This document shows, piece by piece, positions 16,853 through 26,500 of a stretch of 64,000 nt of DNA (position 1 is its first letter; every line of letters begins with the position of its first letter). The stretch comes from an uncultured Rhodospirillaceae bacterium. Lineage in GTDB: Bacteria > Pseudomonadota > Alphaproteobacteria > Rhodospirillales > Magnetospirillaceae. Location of the stretch: assembly GCA_937887565.1 (NCBI GenBank), contig CALABS010000065.1, forward strand, positions 1 through 64,000. Reading direction: 5' to 3'. A program made the position numbers and the translations under genes. Under the pieces are notes generated by a model that did no database searches, was not told the origin of the DNA, and saw nothing but the letters and a program-made list of their open reading frames with translations.

Positions 16853-17851
16853 ATGGCAACGGCTTCGTCCCGGCGTGCCGTTCTGCGGGCCGGCGTCGCG
16901 GCGGCCCTCGCCGTCGTGGCGCCGATGCCGACCCGGGCTCGCCCGGCGGGCGGGAAGGGGAAGCGGCTGGCCTATCTGGTGTCGGACCTCCGCATTCCGT
17001 TCTGGGACATCATGTGGCGCGGAATACGGTCGCGGGCCGAGGAATTGGGTTACGACATCACCGTCTTCAGCGCCGAGAACAACGCCCGCGACGAGTTCGC
17101 CAACGTCGCCGCGGCCATCAGGGCCGGCGTCGACGGCATCCTGCTGTCGCCGACCAATTCGGCCGCCGCCGCCGCCATCCTGAAGCTGGCGAAGGATGCC
17201 GGCATTCCCGTCGTCATCGCCGATATCGGCACCGATGGCGGCGACTACGTCTCCTACATCTCCTCCGACAACCGCGACGGCGCCTACCGGATCGGCCGCG
17301 TCCTGGCCGCCAAGCTGAAGGCGCGGGGCTGGCAGGGCGGCCGGGTCGGCATCGTCGCCATTCCCCAGAAGCGCGACAACGGCCAGGCCCGCACCGCCGG
17401 CTTCATGCAGGCCATGGACGAGGCCGGCATCAAGGGGGGCGGCTTGCGCCAGCAGGTCGACTTCTCGTACCGGGAGACCTTCGAGCATGCCCGCGACCTG
17501 CTCGCCGCCGCGCCGGACATCCGCGCGATCTGGCTCCAGGGGTCGGATCGCTACCAGGGCGCCCTTGACGCCATCGCCGCCGCCGGCCGCGAGGGGCAGG
17601 TGCTGCTGGTGACCTTCGACGCCGAGCCCGAGTTCCTCGACCTCATCCCGCGCGGGGTGCTGGCCGGGGCGGGCATGCAGCAGCCGTTCCTGATGGGGGA
17701 AATGGCCGTCGCGACCATGGACCGCCATCTGCGGGGAATGCCGGTGGAGCGCGAGCAGAAGCTGCCGGTCCTCGCCATATCCGACGACAACATCGAGGCC
17801 GAAATGCAGACCATCAGGCGCAACGTCCTCGGCATGCCGCCCGGTCCCTAG
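16853..17851 (+). CDS. Secreted sugar-type periplasmic binding protein (Tat-like signal)
   Basis: A 332-residue protein of the ribose/galactose binding-protein class (Peripla_BP_4). The N-terminus SSRRAVLRAGVAAALAV looks like a twin-arginine signal, cleaved about residue 30. The mature part begins KRLAYLVSDLRIPFWDIMWRG, with the typical DGILLSPTNS and VVIADIGTDG strands and a C-terminal GVLAGAGMQQPFLMGE segment. AGGAGG sits 6 nt before ATG 16853, which fixes the start. No ABC permease or ATPase accompanies it. Instead the next gene, 12 bp on, is a periplasmic-sensing histidine kinase, so I infer it presents a ligand to that kinase as a co-receptor, as in LuxP/LuxQ-like systems. The ligand is unknown. 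Confidence 0.85.
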   Translation: MATASSRRAVLRAGVAAALAVVAPMPTRARPAGGKGKRLAYLVSDLRIPFWDIMWRGIRSRAEELGYDITVFSAENNARDEFANVAAAIRAGVDGILLSPTNSAAAAAILKLAKDAGIPVVIADIGTDGGDYVSYISSDNRDGAYRIGRVLAAKLKARGWQGGRVGIVAIPQKRDNGQARTAGFMQAMDEAGIKGGGLRQQVDFSYRETFEHARDLLAAAPDIRAIWLQGSDRYQGALDAIAAAGREGQVLLVTFDAEPEFLDLIPRGVLAGAGMQQPFLMGEMAVATMDRHLRGMPVEREQKLPVLAISDDNIEAEMQTIRRNVLGMPPGP

Positions 17852-17863
17852 GCGAGCCCGGTC

Positions 17864-19777
17864 ATGGCGATCCGAAGCTACTCCATCGTCACCGTCATCG
17901 GCGTCGCCGTCATGGCGAGCGTGTCGTCGGTGATGGCGGTCGCGGCGGTGGTCAACTTCCTGTATGCCAGGGGCGTGGTCGCCGATCATCTGCGCGATCG
18001 CACCGAGACCGTCGCCGTCGCCGTCAGCAAGAGCGTCGCCCCCTATGTCGAGGCCTACGCGGTCGGCGACTACGCGGCGATCATCGCCCACGAGATGGAA
18101 AGCGCCGACGTCAAGGCGGTCATCCTGCGCGACGACCGCATGGGCGCGCTGATGGGGGGCGGGGAATTCGTGTCGGGGCTGGTGCGCGCCGACGCCGGCG
18201 CCGTCATCGACTACGACGTCCGTGATCCCGCCCATCAGGTGCTGCTGGCCGACTGCTTCCATGCCAAGGCGCTGCCCGTGCTCGCCGCCGACGGCGAACC
18301 GATCGGCGAGGTCTTCGTCTGCGGCTCGGGCGAGTCCGTGCAAGACGAGCTCCGCCGCACGATCCGCGATTCGCTGGTCAGCTTCGCCATCGCCGCGACG
18401 GTTCTGATCGCGGTCCTGCTGGCGGTCATCCGCCGGATCGTCATCGTTCCCATCACCAAGATTTCCCGCACCGTCGCCCAGGGCGACGCCAGGGGCATTC
18501 CCCGGGACGCGGTCAAGGTGCGCGGCCCCCGCGAGATCGTCGCCCTGGCCGGCGGCATCAACCGGATGGTGGAACTGGTCTCGCAGTCCATGAGCCGCGC
18601 CGAGCAGGGGCGCGAGGAGTTGGAACGCCACCAGGCGGCGCTGTCGCGGGCCGAGCGCACGCTCCGCGAAATCATCTGGGGGACCGATGTCGGCACCTGG
18701 GAATGGATGGTCGCGACGGGCGAGGCGACCTTCAACGACCGCTGGGCTCGGATGCTCGGATACGACCTGGAGGAATTGCAGCCCGTTTCGATCGAGACCT
18801 GGATCCGGCTGGCCCATCCCGACGACCTCGCCCGCTCCAACGCCCTGCTGGAGCGCCATTTCGCCGGCGACACCGACTTCTATGAGTGCGAGGCGCGGGT
18901 GCGCCACAAGGACGGCGGCTGGGTCTGGGTGCTCGACCGCGGCAAGGTGGTCGAATGGAGCGCCGACCGCAAGCCGCTGCGCATGTCTGGCATCCATCTC
19001 GACATCACCGAGCGCAAGCGCGTCGAGGAGGAGCGCGAAAAGATCCGGGCGGACCTGCTGCGCTCCAACGAGGATCTGGAACAGTTCTCCTATGCCGTTT
19101 CCCACGACCTGCAGGCGCCGCTCAGGAACATCGCCAGCTTCCTGCAGCTCCTGCAGCGCCGCTACGCCCCGCAACTCGACGGCGAGGCCAACGAATACAT
19201 CGACTTCGCCGTCGGCGGTGCCAAGCGGCTCTCCGAGATGATCCACGACCTGCTGGAATATTCCCGGGTGGGGACGCAAGGACAGCCCTTCGCCCCGGTC
19301 GCCCTGGACGGCGTCGTGCGGACCGCGTTGCAGAACCTGGCCCTGATGATCGCCGATTCCCACGCCGACATCGGCGTCGAGGCGCTGCCGACGGTGATGG
19401 GCGACCACATCCAGTTGGTGAGGCTGTTCCAGAACCTGATCGGCAACGCCGTCAAGTACCAGCCCGCCGGCGCGGTGCCGGTGATCCGGATCACCTGGCG
19501 GCGGACGGCCGGCGCCCACGAGATCGCGGTCAGCGACAACGGCATCGGCATCCCGCCCGACCTCACCGGCCAGCTTTTCAAGGTCTTCAAGCGGCTGCAC
19601 ACCCACGAGCAGTACGAGGGGACCGGCGTCGGCCTGGCTCTCTGCAAGCGCATCGTGAACCGCCACGGCGGCCGCATCTGGGTCCAGTCCGAGGGCGCCG
19701 GGGCCGGCAGCACCTTCATCTTCACCCTTCCCGACGAAGCGGCGGTCAGCGCGGCCGGCCCTCGCACACCACCCTGA
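17864..19777 (+). CDS. Membrane PAS histidine kinase paired with the upstream binding protein
   Basis: A 637-residue kinase: first span residues about 8-34, a periplasmic domain of about 130 residues, second span about 167-190 (FAIAATVLIAVLLAVI), HAMP, and a PAS_3 domain (about 262-375) ending DITERKRVEEE. HisKA has H414 in AVSHDLQAPLRNIASFLQLL. The ATPase domain shows NLIGNAVKYQPAG, DNGIGIPP and GTGVGLALCKRIVNRHGG. The periplasmic region is too short for a fused solute-binding domain, which fits the idea that the preceding secreted binding protein supplies ligand recognition. The 3' end overlaps the convergent SUMF1-like gene by 32 bp. No response regulator is adjacent. Confidence 0.88.
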   Translation: MAIRSYSIVTVIGVAVMASVSSVMAVAAVVNFLYARGVVADHLRDRTETVAVAVSKSVAPYVEAYAVGDYAAIIAHEMESADVKAVILRDDRMGALMGGGEFVSGLVRADAGAVIDYDVRDPAHQVLLADCFHAKALPVLAADGEPIGEVFVCGSGESVQDELRRTIRDSLVSFAIAATVLIAVLLAVIRRIVIVPITKISRTVAQGDARGIPRDAVKVRGPREIVALAGGINRMVELVSQSMSRAEQGREELERHQAALSRAERTLREIIWGTDVGTWEWMVATGEATFNDRWARMLGYDLEELQPVSIETWIRLAHPDDLARSNALLERHFAGDTDFYECEARVRHKDGGWVWVLDRGKVVEWSADRKPLRMSGIHLDITERKRVEEEREKIRADLLRSNEDLEQFSYAVSHDLQAPLRNIASFLQLLQRRYAPQLDGEANEYIDFAVGGAKRLSEMIHDLLEYSRVGTQGQPFAPVALDGVVRTALQNLALMIADSHADIGVEALPTVMGDHIQLVRLFQNLIGNAVKYQPAGAVPVIRITWRRTAGAHEIAVSDNGIGIPPDLTGQLFKVFKRLHTHEQYEGTGVGLALCKRIVNRHGGRIWVQSEGAGAGSTFIFTLPDEAAVSAAGPRTPP

Positions 19778-20453
19778 CGCCGATATTGTAGCTGCCCAGG
19801 CGGGCATCGTTGCGGGCGCGGGCCGTGGTGCGGGCATTGGGCGAGAAATAATACCACGAACCGCCCTTGATGACGCGGTCGCGGCAGGCGGCGGCATCGG
19901 CCGTCCAGCAGTCGGCCGTCCATTCCCAGACATTGCCGTTCATGTCGACCAGGCCCCAGGGGTTGGCGGGGAACGAGCCGGCCGGGAGGGTTCCGTAGAC
20001 CGGTTCCGGGCCGCAGTCGCGGCAATTGGCCATGCCCTCGGCGACGGCGTCTCCCCACCAGAAGCGCGAGGTTGTGCCGGCGGCGGCGGCGGCCTCCCAT
20101 TCGGCCTCGGTGGGCAGGCGGCAGACGCGCCTCAGCCGCCCGCCCAGCCATGTGGCATAGCGGCGGGCGCCCTCCCACGACACGTTGATCACCGGACGGG
20201 TCGCCCGTCCCCAGCCGTGGTCGTCCTGCCCGCCGGGACAGCCGCCGGCGCGGACGCAGGCCTCCCACTGGTCGAAGGTGACCTCGGAGCGGGTCATGGC
20301 GACGCCGGTCGGCAGTTCGACCAGGGGCGGGCATTCCGGGCACGGGCTGTCCGCCGCCGCCGTGCCGCAAGCCAGCGCCACCATCCCCGCCGCCAGCACG
20401 CGGATGCCAGGGCGACCATCGCGCAGGTTGCGCACACCTAACCGGGATTTCAC
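19746..20453 (-). CDS. Secreted SUMF1/FGE-fold protein, probably non-catalytic
   Basis: A 235-residue protein with a signal-like N-terminus (IRVLAAGMVALACGTAAADS) and the formylglycine-generating-enzyme fold: VAMTRSEVTFDQWEAC, RLPTEAEWEAAAAAG, WGLVDMNGNVWEWTADCW and RVIKGGSWYYF. In true FGEs the segment after GGS carries the two copper-binding active-site cysteines; here it reads YYFSPNARTTARARND, with none. It is therefore unlikely to make formylglycine and may be a C-type-lectin-like binding or structural protein. It begins with GTG. Its 5' end faces the giant surface-protein gene across an 82-bp divergent spacer, which suggests linked function, but this is inference. Confidence 0.8.
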   Translation of the reverse strand: MKSRLGVRNLRDGRPGIRVLAAGMVALACGTAAADSPCPECPPLVELPTGVAMTRSEVTFDQWEACVRAGGCPGGQDDHGWGRATRPVINVSWEGARRYATWLGGRLRRVCRLPTEAEWEAAAAAGTTSRFWWGDAVAEGMANCRDCGPEPVYGTLPAGSFPANPWGLVDMNGNVWEWTADCWTADAAACRDRVIKGGSWYYFSPNARTTARARNDARLGSYNIGVRVVCEGRPR

Positions 20454-20535
20454 TGTGCGGCCTTTTTGAATCTTCTGGAGAGCTCATGGCGCGATTGGGT
20501 ATTATGACTCGATTCTGCGTCCGGGGAACGGCCGG
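20454..20535. promoter_or_regulatory. Divergent spacer between SUMF1-like gene and giant gene
   Basis: This AT-richer spacer must hold the promoter for the 21.7-kb gene. A TATTAT -10-like element lies at 20500-20505 (plus strand). The best candidate -35 (TTGAAT, 20466-20471) is 28 bp away, too far for sigma-70, so recognition may need an activator or another sigma factor. Confidence 0.35.
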
Positions 20536-23500
20536 ATGTCCCGGAGCGAGGGAGAACCCGTCGTCATGACACGAGAAAGTGTTTCCGGCTCGCTGTCCGC
20601 ATCGGGGCAAGGCGGCTTTTCCGAGGTTCTCGATGCCGGCGGCGGCGCCAGGCTTGTCCTGCCCAGCGGCTCGCCGCTGTTGGACAGCGCGTTTTCCCGT
20701 GCCGGCTCCGACCTCATCCTCACCGCGCCCGACGGCGCCAGGACGCTGGTCCGGGACTATTTCGGCTCCGACACCCCGCCCGAGCTGGTCGGGGCGCAGG
20801 GCGTCATCGACGGCTCCCTCGCCGCCAGGCTGGCCGGCCCGCTCAACCCGGGCGAGTATGCGCAGGCCGGCGGCGGCGGCGCCCTCCAGACCATCGGCAC
20901 GGTGTCGGTGGCCAAGGGCGCCGTCGAGGTGCGCCACGCCGACGGCACCACCGCCACCCTGAAGCCGGGCGATCCGGTCTTCTCCGACGACGTGGTGTCC
21001 ACCGCCAAGGGCGCGTCGGTGGGCCTGACCTTCCAGGACGGCACCACCTTCTCGCTGGGCTCGGCCGGCCGCATGGTGCTGGACGAGATGGTCTACGATC
21101 CCGCCACCAAGGTCGGGTCGGGCAGCATCTCGCTGGTCAAGGGCGCCTTCGCCTTCGTGTCGGGCCAGATCCCCAAGACCGAGCCCGACGCCCTGACCAT
21201 CAAGACGCCGGTGATGACGGTGGGCATCCGCGGCACCGCCGGTGGCGGCAACCCAAACACCGTCAGCATGATGCCCGAGGCCGGCGGCGTCGTCGGCGAG
21301 GTGGTCGTCACCACTCCCGGCGGCTCGGTGGTCATCAACCTGCCCGGCCTGGCGACCATCATCACCAACCCCAGCCTGCCGCCGTCGCCGCCATTCAGCA
21401 TGACGCCCGGCCAGATGGCGCAGCTGTTCGGCGGCGCCCTGGGCGCGCTGCCCAATCCGGGGGCGCTGGATCCGGGCTTCGTCGGCCAGGTCGGCAACGT
21501 CTTCGGGCCGCCGGTGCCGCCCCCCAACCCGCCGCCGGAGCCGCCGCCCGGGCCCGAGGGGCAGCAGGGCGAGGGCGAGCAGGGCATCCTTCAGGACCTC
21601 CAGCAAATCCAGCAGGACGTGGCCGCCGCCGTCGAGCAGGCCTTGCGGGAATACGAGGCGACCAGGGAAGAGATCGCCGCGATCCAGGAGGCGATCGAGC
21701 AGGAGATCAAGGAGAAGGTCGAGGAGGCCGTCGAGCGCGCCGCCGCCGAGTTCGACGCCGAGGCCGCCGAGCGCGCCCGCCTGGAGCAGGAGGCGATCGA
21801 GTCCCTGGCCGTCTACGGCGACCAGATCGCCGCCCTCAAGGCCGAGGCCGCCGCCGCCCTGGCCGCCGCCGAGGCGGCCTACGCCGCCTTCGACCTCAAC
21901 GCGCTGCAGGTGGCCTCGGAACAGGCGGCCGCCGCCTACGAGAAGATCGTCGCCTGGGATTCGGATTCCGTCACCGCCGGCAACCAGTTCCTCTATGCCG
22001 AGGCCCAGGCGGTCGCCGATGCCAATCCCTATGCCGGCGTCGCCGCCGCCATGGCCGGGGTGACCAGCGACAAGGCCGCCGCCGAGACGGCCAAGACCAA
22101 CGCGGCGTCGCTGCTGGAAACGGCCAACAACCTGTCGAGCAAGGGGGCCGCGTGGCGCGACGGCAGCGCCATCACCCTCAAGGTCTCCACCGCCCAGGCC
22201 TCGGCCGACGCCTCCGCCGAGTTGGAGACCCTACGCCAGGCCTCCGAGGCCGCCGCCACCCGCGAGACCGAGGCCCGCGAGGCGGCGCGCCCGCTCTACA
22301 TCGCCCGCGCCGCCGCCCAGGCCGAATGGGACGTGCGCGTCGAGGCGCTGAAGGACGCCAAGGTGTCGCTGGCCAAGGCGATCACCGACTACGTCAACCG
22401 CTACAAGGACGCCGACGACCCGTTCACGGTGCCCGACGAATCGGTCGACACCTACAAGGTCACCTCGGCGCTGGAGACCGCGGCGACCGACTACCTGACC
22501 GCCACCTCCGGCTACAGCGACCCGGCCCGCGCCTTCGACGCCGGCGACCCGGCCACTTACACCGCCCTGGTCAACGCCGCCGCCGCCGCCGGCCTCGACA
22601 GCCTGGTCTATTCGCTGAGCGTGAAGGCGTGGAATGACGCGGTGGCCGCCGCCGCCGCCGCCGAGACCGCCGCCCACACCGCCTATACCGACGCCGACGC
22701 TGCCTATGATGTGGCCGACGGCGCCCTCGACACCGCCGTCGATGCCGCCGCCGCCGCCGCCGCCGCCTATATCGATGGCCAGACCGCCGCCGCCTCGGCC
22801 TCGACCGCCGCCGCCACCGCCGCCTATGACGAGATGCTGGCCGCCAGCGCCGCGCAGCTGGAGGCGGAAAGCAAGATGGATTCGGCGCTGGATTCCCTGG
22901 CCGGGGACCTCGGCACCAGTTCCAGCACCGCGCTCGGCACCGCCTATGGCGACGTCGCCCAGGCGGCCGATGCCGTTGACGACGCCACCGCCGCCGTGGC
23001 CGGCGATTATTCCGCCACCACCCTGGCGACGGCCCAGGCTGCCAAGGCCCAGGCCGCCGCCGCCCTGTCCGACATCGCGACCCGCGTCTCCGAGGTCGAC
23101 GCCGCCGTCGCCGATGCCCTGGCGGCGCTGGAGCTGGCCCGCCAGATCCCCGCCAATGTGGGTGACGCCGATGCCGCCGCCCAGGACCTCGCCAACCAGC
23201 AATTGGCCAAGGCCGAGGCCGACTACGCCAAGGCCCTGGCCATCCAGTCCGAGGTGTACCAGCAGCAGACGCTGGTGCAGTCCTATTACGACCAGACCGC
23301 GCAGGCCGAGACCAAGGCGCTGGCCTTGCAGGCGGTGGCCGATGCCGCGTCCGCCGAGACCCTGGGCCAAGCCCACGCGGTGGCGCAGGCCGCCAGCACC
23401 CAGGCCAACGACGCCCTGACCAAGGCCGAGGCGGCGGCCAAGGCGGCCGAGGTGTCGCGCCTCCTCATCAACAACAGCGCCGACACCGGCGAGACCAAGG

Positions 23501-26500
23501 ATCTGCACACCGACCTGCTGGCCCGCGCGGCATCGGCGATCACGGCGCTCGACGCGCTGGACACCGCCAAGGCCGCCGCCCAGGTCACCCTGGCGGCCCT
23601 CGCCACCACCGGGGTCGCCGCCGTCGACGCCAAGATCGCGGCGGCGCAGAGCGCCCTCGGCTCGGCCTCGACCACGGCGGCGCGCACCCTGGCCGACACC
23701 GCCGACGACAGCGCCGCCGCCGCCTACACCGCCGCCAACGAGGCGGCCACCAACGCCACCACCGGCGCCGCCGCCAAGGCCGCCGCCGCCCTGACCGCCG
23801 CCAACGACGCCAAGGCCAAGGCCGAGCAGGCCCTGGCCTCGGGCGACGCCGTCGCCGCCAAGGCGCTGGCCGTCGAGGCGGCCGACCTCGCGAAGGCCGC
23901 CGCCCTGGCCGCCGAGGACGCCACCCGCCAAGCCGCCGCCGCCGCCGCCCAGGTCCGCGCGGTTGCCGGCCTGCAGACCGGACTCGACGGCGCCGTCGCC
24001 ACCGTCTCGGCCAACGTCAAGGCCTTCGTCGAGGCGGCCAACTGGGCCAAGGCGGTCAGCGACGCCAACGCCGCCCAGGTCGCCACCCGGACCTATGTCA
24101 ACCAGGGCACCGACGACGCCAGCGACAGGCTGGGTGTCATCGACGGCTACCTGGCCTCGACCTCCTTCACCCGCATCGAGTCGCTCTATAACACCTACGT
24201 GGTGGCCTCCACCGGCCTGGCCGACCAGCAGGCCCGGGCCGAGATCCAGAAGGCCTACGACCTGGCGGTCAAAGCCAAGGCCCTGATCCAGGACGCGCGC
24301 ACCACCGCCGCCGGCGCGTACGACGGCACCGGCGTCACGGTGGCGGCCAATTCCGACACCTATGTCGCCACCCAGACCGGCGACGGCGCCGCCAACACGC
24401 TCACCGGCGGCAGCGGCGCCGACATCCTCAGTGGCCTGGCCGGCAACGATCGCCTGTCGGGCGGCGCCGGGGCCGACACCCTGATCGGCGGCGCCGGGGC
24501 CGATACCCTGACCGGCGGCGCCGGGGCCGACACCTTCGTGGTCGCGGCGGGCGAGTCCAACTACGCCAACGCCGCCTACGACACCATCACCGACTTCACC
24601 ATAGGCAGCGACAAACTGGTGTTCACCGGCATGGCCGGGGTCAACACCACACCGCTGGTCTACACCGCCGTCGGCGCCAACCTGGCGGCGACGGTGGCGA
24701 AGATCGTGGCGGACACCTCCATCGCCAACCGCGCGGTGGTCTTCAACCAGGGCGGCGACAGCTACCTCTACGTCAAGGGCGCCGGCACCGGCGCCAGCTT
24801 CGACGGCACCATCCTCAAGCTGGCCGGCATGACCACCGCCATGGGCCAACTGGCCGAGGCCGAGGCCAAGGCGGCGCTGGCGCTGTCCGCCACCACCGTC
24901 GGCGACGCCCTGACCTACGCCAATCAGGCGGTGGCCGCCAAGGCCGAGGCGGCCCGCCTGCTCAACGACATCATCGCCAAGGCGCAGGTCACCGCCGCGA
25001 CCAACAAGGACGCCATCGCCGCCGCCGCCGCCGCCCTGGACGCCACCAACGGCGTCGTCGCCCAGATGCAGGCGGCGGTGTCCATGAAGACCTATGCCGA
25101 CCAGGCGCTGGCGCAGCTGGCCCTGGCCCAGAAATACCACGCCACCGTCGTCGAGAAGGCCGCCGCCGCCCAGGTCGCCAATACCGAGGCTCAGAAGTTG
25201 TTGACCGAGGCGGCGCCGAGCGAGGCGACGGCCGGCACGCTGGCCACCGCCGCCGACCAGGCCCGCGCGGCGGCCCAGGCGGCCGCCACCGGCACCTCGG
25301 CCAGCATCCAGGCGGCCAAGGCCGCCATCGACGCCCTGCTCAACGGCTCGGGCGGCATGCAGGCCGCCTACGACGCGCTCAACGCCAGCCTCAAGACCAC
25401 GGCGGTCGAGGCGCTGCTGGCCCAGGTCAAGGCGGCGCTGGCCGACACCCAGACCCTGCTGTCCGACGCCGGCCAGCGCGTCGCCCTGGCTCAGCAGGCC
25501 GACGATGCTGCCGCCGCCGCCCTGGCCAGCATCCAGGCCGGCGACACCCCCGCCCAGCGCGAGGCGGCCGCCATCGCCGAGGCGCTGACCAAGGCCAACG
25601 AGGCCCTGAACGCCGCCAACCAGGCGGTGACCCGCGGCGGCACCGCCAAGGACGCCGCCTTCACCGCCCTGTTCGGCGCCACCGCCGCCAATCTCGACGC
25701 CGAGACGGGCTACAGCGACATCGCCAACAAGCTGTTCAACGACCTGACCGCCAACGGCAGCGCCACCGCCACCACCCTCAAGGCCGCGCTGGGCGACGGC
25801 ACCATCGCCGGCCCCGACGCGGTCGGCCCGTGGAACCAGGCGTTGCTGGCCTATGACGACGGCACCCGCGACACCGCCAATCCCAACGACGTCCTCGACC
25901 TCTACGACCGCATGGTCGAGGCCCAGACGGCGGTCGACACCGCCATCACCACGCTGCAAGGCGGCGGGCTGACCGCCGCCCAGGCCCAGGCCGCCGCCAA
26001 CAGCGCCGCCAACAACGCCCAGCTGGCCGCCGACCTGGCCGCCGCCATTGAGGCCTGGAAGGCCCAGATCGACCAGAAGGGCGCCGCCATCCAGGCCATC
26101 AAGAGCCAGTTCGACTCCTATATCGCCAAGCTGGCGGCCCAGGCGAAGGCCGATTCCCAGATCGTCGCCGACGACGAGACCGCCTCCGCCAACGAGGACG
26201 GCTCGGTCACCATCGACGTGCTGGACGGCGATCTGCGCAGCGACGGCGCCGCGCTGAATTCCGGGGCCATCGTGGTTCCGGCCGGCACCAGCGCCGCCAA
26301 CCCGGTGGTCACCGCCAACGGCAGCTGGTACGTCACCGGCGGCACCACGGTGACGGTGGGAAGCACCTCGTTCATCACCGGCGGCGAGATCGTCTACACG
26401 CCCAAGGCCAACTTCTCGGGCACCGATTCCTTCAACGTCACCGTCAGCAACTCGGTGTCCATCGGCGGGGTCACCCCCGATCCCTATGTCACTTACGCCA

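Noticed and set aside
24379..24540. CRISPR-like regular repeats
   Set aside because: The periodicity is 27 bp and comes from in-frame GGxGxDxxx nonapeptides; there are no unique spacers or cas genes.
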